From positions 1 through 64,000 of the forward strand of contig JAJDEV010000254.1 in assembly GCA_029259605.1 (NCBI GenBank): DNA of 64,000 nucleotides. Reading direction: 5' to 3'. The notes below the pieces were generated by a model. That model had not been told where the DNA came from. It saw only the letters and a program-made list of their open reading frames with translations, and made no database searches. Position 1 is the first letter of the stretch. Each line of letters starts with the position of its first letter. Shown piece after piece: positions 25,108-37,686 of the stretch. The DNA comes from Planctomycetota bacterium. Lineage in GTDB: Bacteria > Planctomycetota > UBA1135 > GCA-002686595. Position numbers and translations under genes: made by a program.

Positions 25108-26373
25108 ATGCACTTCCTCGCTCTCGCCGCCAGTCTCTCCGCGCTTCTCGCTCCCCAGGACGACTACCTCGCCGAGGCCAATGCCGCCGGGCGCGAGATT
25201 ACGGATCGCGTGCGGGACGCCGAGGCGGGTGGGAATCTGCTCACCGTCATGGAGGCGTTGCGCGGGCTCGAGGCCGAGTACGCGTCGAAGGGGGACATCG
25301 CGCGGGAGATGCTCGGCGTGTATTCGATGCAGCGCGCGGCCGAACTCGGGAACGTGGCGGACGCGCTGCGCTATGCGGACCGCAGCGAGACGCCGTCGAC
25401 GGCGGGCGCGAGCGAGGCGGCGGTTGCGCGTGTTGCCGGGCTCGAGGCCGTGAACGCGCTCGACGGGATCGAAGCGCTCGCGGAGGACGAGTTGGTCGTC
25501 ATGATCAACGAGGCGCACCACGTGCCGCAGCACCGTGCGTTCACGCTCGAGCTGCTCCCGCGCTTGCGCGCGCTCGGCTTCACGCACTTCGCGGCGGAGA
25601 CGATCGCCGAGTCGGACGCGGGGATCCAGGCGCGCGGCTATGCGACGAAGGCTTCCGGCGCGTACATGCAGGAGCCGGTCTACGCGGACCTGGTGCGCGC
25701 AGCGATCGCGGAGGGCTTCGTCATCGTCCCCTACGAAGCGACCCACACGAACCCCGACCGCGAGCTCGGGCAAGCGACGAACTTGATCGAGCGTGTGCTC
25801 GACGTCGCCGACGACGCGCGCCTCGTCGTGCACGCCGGCTACGCGCACATCAACGAGACCGGCGCGATCGCGAACGCGCGCGCGATGGCGGGTCAGTTTC
25901 GCGAACTCACCGGCATCGATCCGCTCACGATCGACCAAACGGCGATGACCGAGCACAGCGAGCCGCGCTTCGAGCACCCGCTCTACACGCACGTGGTCGA
26001 CGGTCGAGAGCTCACCGAGCCCGTCCTCCTCACCGACGACTCCGGCGCGCCCTGGTCGTTGAGCCCCGGCGTGCGCGACGTCACGCTCTTCCATCCGCGC
26101 AGTGTCTTCGAACACGGACGCCCGACTTGGATGCGCATGGGTGGTCGGCGCGAGCCGTTCGAACTGCCCGCCGACGTTTGCGGCGACGCGCCGCGTTGCG
26201 TGGTCGAGGCGCGCGCCTCGAACGAAGGCGAGGACGCGATCCCGGTCGACCGCGTCGAGGTCCGCGCCGGCGAGCCGGTGCCGGCGCTCATGCTTCCGGC
26301 CGGCGCGTTCGTGATCGAAGCGAAGAGCGCGAGCAACGAGCGCCTGTGGGGCACGACGGCGACGATCGAGTGA
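25108..26373 (+). CDS. Exported EreA/ChaN-like protein
   Basis: 421 aa from ATG 25108 with a short signal (MHFLALAASLSALLAPQ). The central domain shows motifs of the erythromycin-esterase/ChaN (Tiki-like) superfamily: VVMINEAHHVPQHRAFTLEL (usual GExH variant), FTHFAAETI, and LVVHAGYAHINETG, which supply the expected Glu and His residues. The N-terminal about 100 residues are helical. The C-terminal portion after about residue 330 is beta-rich. The reaction is unknown; family members hydrolyse or bind small molecules or haem. The R2 and R1 repeats follow 15 bases after the stop. Confidence 0.55.
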   Translation: MHFLALAASLSALLAPQDDYLAEANAAGREITDRVRDAEAGGNLLTVMEALRGLEAEYASKGDIAREMLGVYSMQRAAELGNVADALRYADRSETPSTAGASEAAVARVAGLEAVNALDGIEALAEDELVVMINEAHHVPQHRAFTLELLPRLRALGFTHFAAETIAESDAGIQARGYATKASGAYMQEPVYADLVRAAIAEGFVIVPYEATHTNPDRELGQATNLIERVLDVADDARLVVHAGYAHINETGAIANARAMAGQFRELTGIDPLTIDQTAMTEHSEPRFEHPLYTHVVDGRELTEPVLLTDDSGAPWSLSPGVRDVTLFHPRSVFEHGRPTWMRMGGRREPFELPADVCGDAPRCVVEARASNEGEDAIPVDRVEVRAGEPVPALMLPAGAFVIEAKSASNERLWGTTATIE

Positions 26374-26388
26374 GCGCCGCGCGCACGC

Positions 26389-26554
26389 CTAGCAGTCCGT
26401 GGCGAAAGTGCTTCGCCCGCAGAGCGTCGGCATCCGCTCCGGGTTGGTCTCCGGAAACGTAGGCGAATCGGTGGATTCGGCGAGGCTTGCGGGGGCCAAG
26501 CCGGAGTGGAGGACGGCGTTCTGCGGGTGAATGACTTTTGCCACGGGCTGCTAG
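26389..26554 (+). repeat. R2 repeat, 166 bp, CTAG-bounded extended hairpin
   Basis: Starts CTAGCAGTCCGTGGCGAAAG and ends with the inverted form CTTTTGCCACGGGCTGCTAG. The arms pair over about 55 bases each, including CCCGCAG (26412-26418) with CTGCGGG (26521-26527) and CTCCGG with CCGGAG. Most mismatches are G or T on this strand opposite T or G, so a plus-strand RNA would pair through wobbles. The final CTAG (26551-26554) is also the first CTAG of the R1 repeat that follows. There is no coding capacity. Confidence 0.8.
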
Positions 26555-26733
26555 CCCGGATCATTCATGAGCCTTCACCGAGATCGACGCGGATGTGCGT
26601 CAGATCAGCGCTTCGCGACCGAAGCGCGTGGAGGCGACCTTGACGGGTCGTCGAACCCGGTGAGGAAGGGAAGCGTTGATATGGCGCGCAGCTGCGTCGA
26701 TCTCGGTGAAGCCTCATGAATGATCCGGGCTAG
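26551..26733 (+). repeat. R1 repeat, 183 bp, CTAG-bounded extended hairpin
   Basis: Near-perfect inverted termini: CTAGCCCGGATCATTCATGA at the left, its complement at the right, with about 39 paired bases and one mismatch. The inner stem and the apical GGCGACC-N6-GGTCGTC hairpin match the copy at 2614. CTAG occurs at both outer edges (26551, 26730), consistent with a 4-bp target duplication. The right CTAG provides the TAG stop of the minus-strand CNNM gene. Confidence 0.85.
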
Positions 26734-27770
26734 GTCGCGCTCGGAACCCGCGGCTCGGGGCTCGACCCGACGATGCCGCGCAGCATGAAGCCCAGGAGGT
26801 CGGCTCCGGTCACGACGCGTCGCTGCTCGTCGGTCCACAGGAGAATCAGGTCCTTGTCGATGACGTCGTCCCGCGGCGACTCGGGCTCGACGGACAGCTT
26901 GCGGAGGACCCTGCCCACGTGCACGTCGGCATCCGCGACGACGATCGGGCGGTGGCAGCAGCTGTAGGGATTGAAGGTCTCCGTTTGGAGAAAGAGCCCG
27001 CGCACGAACTCGTCGGCGTCGAGCACGAGGCGCGGCGTCTCGGACTCGTCGCAGAGGATGACCCACTTGTGCCCGGACCTCACGACGAGCTGGACGAACG
27101 GGTCCGTGGCCGACGCTTCGCAGGCGGGGATCACGGGCAGGTCCACCTGAACGGGGAGCGTGATCACGGACAAGGGATCGACGGGCTCGCCCTCACGGCC
27201 GAGCGGCAGATCGTCGAGCGCCAGGAAGTTCAGCGCGCCGAGCCCCTCGGTCTCCTTGAGGTCGGATTCCGCGGACTCCATGTGCTTCGTGATGACGCGT
27301 CGAAGGTCTCGCTCGCGGAGGTACGTGATGCCCTCGGGTCCCAGCCATCGATCGAGGAACCACGCCGACGGCCTCGCGACGATCCACAGCACCTTCTGAT
27401 AGAAGCCCAGAACGGGAGCGAGCGCAGCTCCCATCTTCAGCGCGTTGCGCGAGAACCAGGCCTGCGGAACGATCTCTCCGAAGAAGGTGATGCCGAACGT
27501 GGAGAACGCGAAGGCATAGGCGCCCGTCAAAATCGAGTCGGTGAGAAGCGTCAGCAGCACGTTGGCCGCGACGTTCCCCCACAGGATCGTCGTCAGCAGG
27601 AAGTTGGAGTCGTCCCGAAGCGCGATCACCTTCACGGCCGCGTCGTTGCCTCCCTCCGCCTCCACCTCGAGCTGCAGCCTTCCCAGGCCGAACAGCGCCA
27701 AGTTGAGGCCCGAGAACGTCGCGGAGTGCACGAGGCACGCGGCAATTCCGAGCCAGGTCAGTATCTCCAT
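26730..27770 (-). CDS. CNNM/CorC-type transporter with DUF21 domain
   Basis: 346 aa from ATG 27770. The N-terminal DUF21 transmembrane domain (about residues 1-190) shows the typical LNLALFGLGRLQLEVEAEGG, LLTTILWGNVAANVLLTLL and FFGEIVPQAWFSRNALKMG segments; helices and the Glu-Ile-Val-Pro motif match Mg2+/Co2+ exporters of the CNNM family. The C-terminal part has two weak CBS-like segments (DPFVQLVVRSGHKWVILCD; DLILLWTDEQRRVVTGADLLG). The usual CorC_HlyC acidic domain is absent. The TAG stop is created by the CTAG edge of repeat R1. Likely co-transcribed with yqeY and gyrA upstream. Confidence 0.83.
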   Translation of the reverse strand: MEILTWLGIAACLVHSATFSGLNLALFGLGRLQLEVEAEGGNDAAVKVIALRDDSNFLLTTILWGNVAANVLLTLLTDSILTGAYAFAFSTFGITFFGEIVPQAWFSRNALKMGAALAPVLGFYQKVLWIVARPSAWFLDRWLGPEGITYLRERDLRRVITKHMESAESDLKETEGLGALNFLALDDLPLGREGEPVDPLSVITLPVQVDLPVIPACEASATDPFVQLVVRSGHKWVILCDESETPRLVLDADEFVRGLFLQTETFNPYSCCHRPIVVADADVHVGRVLRKLSVEPESPRDDVIDKDLILLWTDEQRRVVTGADLLGFMLRGIVGSSPEPRVPSAT

Positions 27771-27824
27771 CGAGCGGGAGCTCCTCGGGAGCTGCGGGGC
27801 GATTCGGTCGGCGTCGCCGGCGGG

Positions 27825-28268
27825 TCAGCTCAAGAGCTCGCCCGCGATGCGCTGCACGAGCTTGCCGTCGATCACGCCCTTGTGATCGGCGAGGACGGCC
27901 TTCATGACCTGGCCCATCTCCTTCTTGGAGGTGAGGCCGAGGCGTTCGATGCACTCGCGCACGATCGTGTGAGTCTGGTCCTCGCCGAGTTGCTTCGGGA
28001 GGTAGTCGGCGAGGACTTCGATCTCGGCCAGCTCGGTGGCCTTCAGGTCGTCGCGGCCGGCGGCGCCGTACTGCTCGGCCGAGTCCTGGCGCTTCTTCAC
28101 TTCCTTGGCGAGGACGGAGAGGACCTCCTGATCCGTCAGCTCCTCACCCTTCTCGATGCCGCGGTTCTTGATGGCGGCGATCGAGAGGCGGAGCGTCTGG
28201 CGGGCGATCACGTTGCCCGCCTTCATGGCAGTCTTCAGGTCGTCCTGGAGCTTTGCGTAGAGAGACAT
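27825..28268 (-). CDS. yqeY: GatB/YqeY domain protein
   Basis: 147 aa from ATG 28268 (MSLYAKLQDDLKTAMKAGN). Matches the stand-alone YqeY family over its whole length: MKAGNVIARQTLRLSIAAIKN, LTDQEVLSVLAKEVKKRQDS, ADYLPKQLGEDQ, and LGLTSKKEMGQVMKAVLADHKGVIDGK split across helices. The domain is homologous to the tRNA-binding tail of GatB; stand-alone members are thought to act in tRNA-linked amino acid metabolism, without firm proof. The gene lies 13 bases after gyrA and is presumably in its transcript. Confidence 0.92.
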   Translation of the reverse strand: MSLYAKLQDDLKTAMKAGNVIARQTLRLSIAAIKNRGIEKGEELTDQEVLSVLAKEVKKRQDSAEQYGAAGRDDLKATELAEIEVLADYLPKQLGEDQTHTIVRECIERLGLTSKKEMGQVMKAVLADHKGVIDGKLVQRIAGELLS

Positions 28269-28281
28269 CGGGGTGCGTCCG

Positions 28282-30906
<2,625 letters not shown>

Positions 30907-31293
30907 CGTCGGGGGGTCGGTTCAAACGGGCGCGATGGCGTGCGCGGGAAGCAGCTCGAAAGCGGAACGCTCGTCGCTCGCGTGACGGAAGCACGCGGGT
31001 CGTTGAGCGCGACGTTCGGCGCGCGACGCGTTGATTGAGCGCTCGCTGTCGAGCGTCGATCGAGGCGGCTCAGGGGCTGGGATTCGGTGCGGAACGCTTC
31101 GCCGTCCTCGGATCGATCGTCCGCGGGACGGGTGTTCGGAAGCGGCCATTATCACCGCCAAACCGGCCCGTTTCCACATGCACGCATACGAATAGGGAAG
31201 GGTTTCGTACGGCGTTCGGCGCGCCCTCGATCGAGCGCGCCCCGGCCGTATCCTGGGTGCCCGCCCACTCCGCTCCGCCCCTCGCTCGAAACC
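30907..31293. promoter_or_regulatory. Divergent promoter region gyrA / flavin reductase
   Basis: 387 bases without a gene. On the minus strand GATAAT (plus ATTATC at 31148-31153) is the best -10-like element for gyrA, leaving a leader of about 240 nt. An inverted repeat TACGAA (31187-31192) / TTCGTA (31204-31209) lies beside it. The rest is GC-rich with no clear signal. Confidence 0.35.
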
Positions 31294-31773
31294 ATGCCCG
31301 ACTCCCCCTCGCCCCTCGCCCTGGCCCTCGGCCGCATCCCCACCGGTCTCTTCATCGTGGCCACGCGCGACGGCGACGCATCGCTCGGCTTCGTCGGTTC
31401 GTTCGTCATGCAGCAGGCCTTCGAGCCGCCGACCGTGTCCGTCGCGATCGGGCGCGACCGCGATCACCTGGCCGCGATCCGCAAGGCGAAGACCTTCGCG
31501 GTTTCGGTCCTCGACGGCGCGTGCGCACCCGCGATGGGCGCGTTCTTCAAGAAGTACGAGGGCCGCGAAACCGCGTTCGATCACGTCGAGCACACGAACG
31601 CACCGAGCGGCGCGCCGATCCTGACGAACGCCCTCGCCTGGGTCGACTGCGAGCTCTCCGGCGAGTTCGACGCGGGCGACCACATCGTCGTCTTCGGCAA
31701 GGTCATCGCGGGCGAAACCACACGCGAAGGCGACCCGTCGATCCACCTGCGCAAGAACGGACTCGGGTACTGA
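31294..31773 (+). CDS. Flavin reductase domain protein
   Basis: 159 aa from ATG 31294. FMN-binding split-barrel of the flavin reductase-like (DIM6/NTAB) family: ALGRIPTGLFIVATRDGDAS, GFVGSFVMQQAFEPPTVSVA, AAIRKAKTFAVSVLD and a final WVDCELSGEFDAGDHIVVFG segment are all standard. These proteins bind FMN and reduce it or use it with NAD(P)H; a partner oxygenase is not encoded next door. The stop codon TGA begins a perfect 12-base inverted repeat that ends with the stop of the convergent mmuM gene. Confidence 0.87.
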   Translation: MPDSPSPLALALGRIPTGLFIVATRDGDASLGFVGSFVMQQAFEPPTVSVAIGRDRDHLAAIRKAKTFAVSVLDGACAPAMGAFFKKYEGRETAFDHVEHTNAPSGAPILTNALAWVDCELSGEFDAGDHIVVFGKVIAGETTREGDPSIHLRKNGLGY

Positions 31774-31808
31774 ACCGGCGATACGGAGTCGCACCAATCG
31801 CCGGTTCA
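31771..31808. terminator. Hairpin containing both stop codons of convergent genes
   Basis: TGAACCGGCGAT (31771-31782) and ATCGCCGGTTCA (31797-31808) form a perfect 12-bp stem with a 14-base loop. The TGA stops of the flavin reductase and mmuM genes are the outermost three bases of each arm. The loop carries CGGAGTCGCACCA, which recurs in the convergent gap at 45026. There is no U-tract; it probably acts as a bidirectional 3'-end hairpin. Confidence 0.7.
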
Positions 31809-32735
31809 CCGGAGGTGCGCGAGCGCTGCGATGTCGTCGGGCGTCGTGCGACAGCAACCGCCCAGGCCCGCGGCGCCGGCTTCGAGCCATTCGCGTGCGT
31901 GGCTTGCGGGCGCGTGCATGACGCTCGTCCCGGTCCAGCGTTTGTCTCGCGCGTCGTACACTTCGCCCGAGTTCGGATAGGCGAGGATCGGTTTCGTCGT
32001 CGCGCTCGCGAGGCGTCGGACGAGCGAGGTCACGAAGCGCGGGTCCGTGCAGTTCACGCCGATCGCCACGATCGCGTCGCAGCGTTCGAGCGCCGCTCCG
32101 CAATCCTCGATCGGATCGCCGGCGCAAGTCGTGCGTTCGTCGCGACACGAGAAGCTGATCCACGCCACGGCGTCGTCGAGCGACGCGACGATGCGCGTGA
32201 GGAGTTCGGCTTCGGCGAGCGACGGGATCGTCTCGAAGGCGAGCAGCACGGGTGACTCGCCGGCGTCGCGCAGCGCACCGTGGATCGCTTCGATGCGCTC
32301 GCGGTGGAAGCGCTCGAGCTCGGCCTCGGTCGCGCCGTAGACCCCGGTGTACTCCGAGCCGTCGGCGAGCAGCGTGCCATAGGGACCGAGCGAGCCGGCG
32401 ATGAGCGCGTCGCGCGATGCGTCCGCGCGCGCGTCGAGCGCGAGCCGTACGGAGCGCTCGATCGCGTCCTGCGCCGCGGCACGCGAGAGCCCCGCGCGCA
32501 CGAAGCCGGGCACCGACGCCTGATAGCTCGCCGTCGCGATGCAATCGGCACCGGCGTCGAGGTACGCGCGATGCACCGCGCGGATCGCGTCGGGATCGTC
32601 GACCAAGAGGCGCGCCGACCAGAGCGTGTCGCCAAGGTCCGCGCCGCGCGCCTCGAGCTCCGTCGCGAGCGCGCCGTCGAGCAGGAAGAACCCGCGCCGT
32701 TCGGCGATCGCCGCGATCGGATTCTCGAGCCTCAC
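31806..32735 (-). CDS. mmuM: Homocysteine S-methyltransferase family protein
   Basis: 309 aa. Transfers a methyl group (from S-methylmethionine or a related donor) to homocysteine, giving methionine. Family landmarks: FFLLDGALATELEARGADLG at the N-terminus, YLDAGADCIATASYQ, LIAGSLGPYG, FETIPSLAEAELL, and the zinc ligands in GVNC and GGCCRTTP near the C-terminus. The start is GTG 32735 (VRLENPIAAIAERRG), overlapping the TGA of the upstream M48 gene as GTGA. The exact methyl donor is not determined by sequence. Fits with the transsulfuration gene (CBS) 4 kb away. Confidence 0.88.
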   Translation of the reverse strand: MRLENPIAAIAERRGFFLLDGALATELEARGADLGDTLWSARLLVDDPDAIRAVHRAYLDAGADCIATASYQASVPGFVRAGLSRAAAQDAIERSVRLALDARADASRDALIAGSLGPYGTLLADGSEYTGVYGATEAELERFHRERIEAIHGALRDAGESPVLLAFETIPSLAEAELLTRIVASLDDAVAWISFSCRDERTTCAGDPIEDCGAALERCDAIVAIGVNCTDPRFVTSLVRRLASATTKPILAYPNSGEVYDARDKRWTGTSVMHAPASHAREWLEAGAAGLGGCCRTTPDDIAALAHLR

Positions 32736-34387
32736 GCGTCTCTCCGAACGCGGTCGAAGACACCCTCGCGTTCGAGCGCCTCCTGCCACGCGCGCGGCAG
32801 GCGTTCTTCGACGTCGATCAGCGGCTCGCCGCGCACGCGCCCGTCGATCGCGTCGAGCACGTCGCTCGCGAGCGAACGTCCGCGCCAGAGCGAGAGCCGC
32901 AGACGATCTGCCGCGCGCTCGACTTCGCCCGCGTTCCACAGCTCGAGCGCGCGGGTCTCGAGCGCTTCGGGCGCGCGTTCGTCCGCGCCCAACGAAACGC
33001 CGAGCGAGATGAGGCGCTCGACGCTTTCGTCGTCGAACGCGTCGATCGACGCGACGCGCTCCGCGGCGTCGTCGTACCGACCGAGACGCATGTCGACGTA
33101 CACGCGGTCCTCGTTCCATGCGCGCGCGTAGGTCACGAGCTGCGCGGCGATGACGAGACCGAACGCGACGAAGATGACGCGCGACCAGCGCCGCAGACGC
33201 GCGCGCAACCGGACCGCGAGCTCCGGCTGCGCGTCGACGCGCGCGAGGAAGCGCACGCGCTCCTCGGTGCTGAAGTGGCGCCACGACGTGCGGCGGTAGG
33301 CGTGCGCGCCGGTCACGGTTTGGAGCGCGCGCATGATGTGCTCGCTGCCGCCGAGCAAGTCGCGGCTCTCGAGGTCGGCCTCGAGCTCGACGCGTCGGGA
33401 CAGGTAGCCGAAGCTCAGGAACCACGCGATCAACGCCACGCCGGTCACGATCGAGCTCGTGCTCTCGCCCGCTCCGAAGGCCGACGACAACAGGTCCGCC
33501 GCGAGCAGGAACGAGACCGCGTGCGCGCCGAAGACCATCGCGTGGCGCCGCCTGGCGTGCCCCATCTCGTGACCGAACACTGCGCCGATCTCGAGCGGGT
33601 CGAGCGATTCGAGCAGCACGTCCGAGAACAGGACGACGCGCGTGCGCGGCGTGAAGCCGACGATCGCCGCGTTCGACATCTGACCGTTCGTGCGCCACAC
33701 CAGGAGCTCGCGGCAGCGAAAGCCCGCGAGGTCGGCGAGTCCGCGCAGGTACGTGCGCAGCCCGCTGTCCGGGATCGGCACGGTGTCCCAGGTCGACGTC
33801 AGCATGCGCGGCAGCACGAGCACGAACAGCGCCAGCAGGAACAGCGTGAACGCGGCGCTCAAGAGCCCGACTTGCTCGAGGTGCACGCGCCACACCTCGT
33901 TGCTGCCGACCAGCGCGGACACGCCGAGGTAGAACACGAACGGCAGCACCGCCGACGCGAGCATCCGCAGCTGGAAGCTGCGCGCGCGCCGGACGCCGAC
34001 GGGTGAGCTCGCATGCAGCCGCGCGCGCGCGTCGATCGCGCCGACCATCGACGCGAGGAACGGGGCGATGCCGACGACGAGTTCGAGACCGGGCCACGTC
34101 GCCCACTGGTCCTCGCCGCCGAAGTCGATCGCGCTCGCCCAGCCGCACAGGACGACCGCGGCGGCTTGCGCGACGAGCGGCACGACGCCGAGCAGTCGAT
34201 CGAGGAACGCCGCGGCGCGATAGCGACGCGAACGACTGAGCAGCAGCACGGCGCGCGCGAGGACGTACGGCAGCACGGCGACCGACGCGAGGACGAGCGG
34301 TATGGAGCGCGGCTCCGGGTCGATGCCGAGCAACCACGGCAGCGGCAGCGTCGCCAGCGCGACGACGATATGGAGCAGGTAGGTCAA
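32732..34387 (-). CDS. M48-family membrane zinc metallopeptidase
   Basis: 551 aa. The N-terminal half has several transmembrane helices; the catalytic HEMGH motif is at about residue 273 (IGAVFGHEMGHARRRHAMVF), followed by the third zinc ligand Glu in RRVELEADLESRDLLGG. This arrangement is that of the Ste24/HtpX (M48) clan, membrane proteases acting on membrane or envelope proteins. The C-terminal about 130 residues are helical (AAERVASIDAFDDESVERL...) and look TPR-like. The start is inferred as TTG 34387 (LTYLLHIVVALATLPLPWLL), because it overlaps the dapF stop as TTGA; no ATG or GTG at a suitable place was seen. Confidence 0.82.
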   Translation of the reverse strand: MTYLLHIVVALATLPLPWLLGIDPEPRSIPLVLASVAVLPYVLARAVLLLSRSRRYRAAAFLDRLLGVVPLVAQAAAVVLCGWASAIDFGGEDQWATWPGLELVVGIAPFLASMVGAIDARARLHASSPVGVRRARSFQLRMLASAVLPFVFYLGVSALVGSNEVWRVHLEQVGLLSAAFTLFLLALFVLVLPRMLTSTWDTVPIPDSGLRTYLRGLADLAGFRCRELLVWRTNGQMSNAAIVGFTPRTRVVLFSDVLLESLDPLEIGAVFGHEMGHARRRHAMVFGAHAVSFLLAADLLSSAFGAGESTSSIVTGVALIAWFLSFGYLSRRVELEADLESRDLLGGSEHIMRALQTVTGAHAYRRTSWRHFSTEERVRFLARVDAQPELAVRLRARLRRWSRVIFVAFGLVIAAQLVTYARAWNEDRVYVDMRLGRYDDAAERVASIDAFDDESVERLISLGVSLGADERAPEALETRALELWNAGEVERAADRLRLSLWRGRSLASDVLDAIDGRVRGEPLIDVEERLPRAWQEALEREGVFDRVRRDA

Positions 34388-35229
34388 CGCGGGCGCCGCA
34401 GGAATTCGCCCACGTCGATCGCCGGGCCGACGTCGCCCTCGAGCAGGACCGGCGCGTCGGGCGCGCCGCTCCACGTGACGACCAACGTGCCGCCGGGCGA
34501 CACGACCGAGACTGGAGACGCGCTGCGCTTGCGCGCGATCGCGGCCACCGCGGCGGCGCACGCGCCCGAGCCACACGAACGCGTCTCGCCCACGCCGCGC
34601 TCCCAAGTCCGCACGCGCAGCTCGTCCTTGCGCACGTCGACGAACTCGACGTTCGTGCGATCGACGAAGCGCTTGTGGGTTTCGAGCTGCTCGCCGATCG
34701 ACGCCACCGGCGCGTGCGTGATCTCCGGAATGAACAACACGCAGTGCGGGTTGCCCATGCTGACGATCGCGACCTCGAGCTCGCCTTCGCGCACCTCGAA
34801 CGTCGCCGCGAGATCGACGATCTCGGCGCAGCCCATCTCGGTGCGCACGCGGAACGAGTCCGGGTTCGCGTCGACGATCTCGACCGCACGCACGCCGGCC
34901 TCGGTCTCGATGCGGAACGACGGTCCCGCGACGTGGCCGCGCTCGACGGCCGCGCGCGCCAGGCAGCGCAACCCGTTGCCGCACGCCAGCGCCAAACTGC
35001 CGTCGACGTTGTGGACCGCCATGCGGCACTCGGCGACGCTCGCGTCGGCCGGCGGAATGAGCTGCAACACGCCGTCGATCGCCAGGTCGTCGCGCCGGCC
35101 GAGCGACCACGCGAGCGCACCGGGGTCGTCGGGGAGCGCGTCGCGGAATCCGTCGACGAGCGCGAAGCGATTGCCCGTGGCCTCGACGATCGCCAGCCCG
35201 GGACGCTCGTCCTCGGTCGCGTTAGCCAT
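34384..35229 (-). CDS. dapF: Diaminopimelate epimerase
   Basis: 281 aa from ATG 35229. Converts LL- to meso-diaminopimelate for lysine and peptidoglycan synthesis. The two active-site cysteines sit in canonical motifs: ACGNGLRC (Cys83) and SCGSGACAAAVAA near residue 217. Other landmarks are MAVHNVDGSLA, MGNPHCVLF, and RTWERGVGET. The substrate loop usually reading NGxxF at the N-terminus is present as ATGNRFALVD. The ATG overlaps the last 8 bases of rnhC. Together with murJ it supports peptidoglycan synthesis in this organism. Confidence 0.9.
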   Translation of the reverse strand: MANATEDERPGLAIVEATGNRFALVDGFRDALPDDPGALAWSLGRRDDLAIDGVLQLIPPADASVAECRMAVHNVDGSLALACGNGLRCLARAAVERGHVAGPSFRIETEAGVRAVEIVDANPDSFRVRTEMGCAEIVDLAATFEVREGELEVAIVSMGNPHCVLFIPEITHAPVASIGEQLETHKRFVDRTNVEFVDVRKDELRVRTWERGVGETRSCGSGACAAAVAAIARKRSASPVSVVSPGGTLVVTWSGAPDAPVLLEGDVGPAIDVGEFLRRPR

Positions 35230-36130
35230 GGCGCACACCGCCCGTGAGTTTCTCGGTGTTCTTGAAGTGCAGCTTCGCTACGCGCTCGAGCGCGTCTTGT
35301 CCGTGCAGCGCGACGAACTCGCGCGCGGACGCGTCGGTCGGATCGCCGGCGCCCTTGCGCAACTCGATCGCGCTGTCCTCCGACAGCTCGTGCAGCGCGT
35401 CGAGGAACGCGGCGCGGGCGATGACGCTCGCGGCGGCGACGGCCGGCTCGCGCTCGGCGCGCGGAAACTGCATGAGCTCGATGGACAGGTCTTCGACGCG
35501 CGACGCGACCAGCTTCTCGTTCGCGAAGCGGTCGACGACGACCACGTCGCCGTCCTGCGCGACGCGCCGGATCGCGCGCGCGTGCAGGTCGGCCAGCATC
35601 GGGTTCAGATTGCCCACCTCGCCGTAGGTCGCGTTGTACGCGGGCGGATCCAGGCGCTCGATCGCGAAGTCGAACAGGTGCTCGAGCCCCGGCGCGAGCT
35701 TGCGCACTTTGTCATCGGACAACTTCTTCGAGTCGGTCACTCCGCCCGCGATGACGCGCTGGCGGAAGTCCACCGGCAGCCGCAGCGCGCACACGACCAG
35801 CGGCCCGAAGTAGTCGCCCTTGCCCGCCTCATCGCTGCCGACGACCGGGCGATCCGTCGGTACCTCGAGGGCGGGGTCCGGCTTGGCCTTGTCCGCCTGG
35901 GCACCGGGCTCCGCATCGCGCTGGAGGTAGCGCAGCGCGAAGGTCCGTGCCTCCGCGCCCTGGATCACGAGCTTGCCCGACGTGTAGAGCGTCGCCACGA
36001 CGCCCTCGCCCTTCACGCTGAAGTCGGCGTGCGGCGCGCTCCGGAACTCGAACGCACCGGCGTCCAGGCGCTCCCGGAGCGCCTGCCTCTCCGCCGCGGC
36101 GAGCTTCAGAACGAGGGTTTCCTGGGGCAT
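35222..36130 (-). CDS. rnhC: Ribonuclease HIII
   Basis: 302 aa from ATG 36130 (MPQETLVLKLAAAER). Degrades the RNA strand of RNA-DNA hybrids. The N-terminal about 85 residues form the TBP-like substrate-binding domain specific to RNase HIII (FSVKGEGVVATLYTSGKLVI). The catalytic domain begins at VGSDEAGKGDYFGPLVV with acidic residues D100, E101 and a later D in VVVVDRF; GVTDSKKLSD is the next family signature. The N-terminal domain plus DEAGKGDYFGP distinguish HIII from RNase HII. Divergent from the CBS gene. Confidence 0.93.
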   Translation of the reverse strand: MPQETLVLKLAAAERQALRERLDAGAFEFRSAPHADFSVKGEGVVATLYTSGKLVIQGAEARTFALRYLQRDAEPGAQADKAKPDPALEVPTDRPVVGSDEAGKGDYFGPLVVCALRLPVDFRQRVIAGGVTDSKKLSDDKVRKLAPGLEHLFDFAIERLDPPAYNATYGEVGNLNPMLADLHARAIRRVAQDGDVVVVDRFANEKLVASRVEDLSIELMQFPRAEREPAVAAASVIARAAFLDALHELSEDSAIELRKGAGDPTDASAREFVALHGQDALERVAKLHFKNTEKLTGGVRHG

Positions 36131-36284
36131 GGGAGCGGCGTGGAGCGGCGTCCGATCGACGCATCCGATTTCGACGTTATGTGCGCGACTCGCCGCGAGC
36201 GGGCGCGGCGCCATGGGCGCGTCACGGGCGGCGGTTTAGGATGCGCGACCGCAGCGACCCCCGCAAACATCAAGGACACCCCCC

Positions 36285-37664
<1,380 letters not shown>

Positions 37665-37686
37665 ACGACAAGCGAAGGACCGCACC

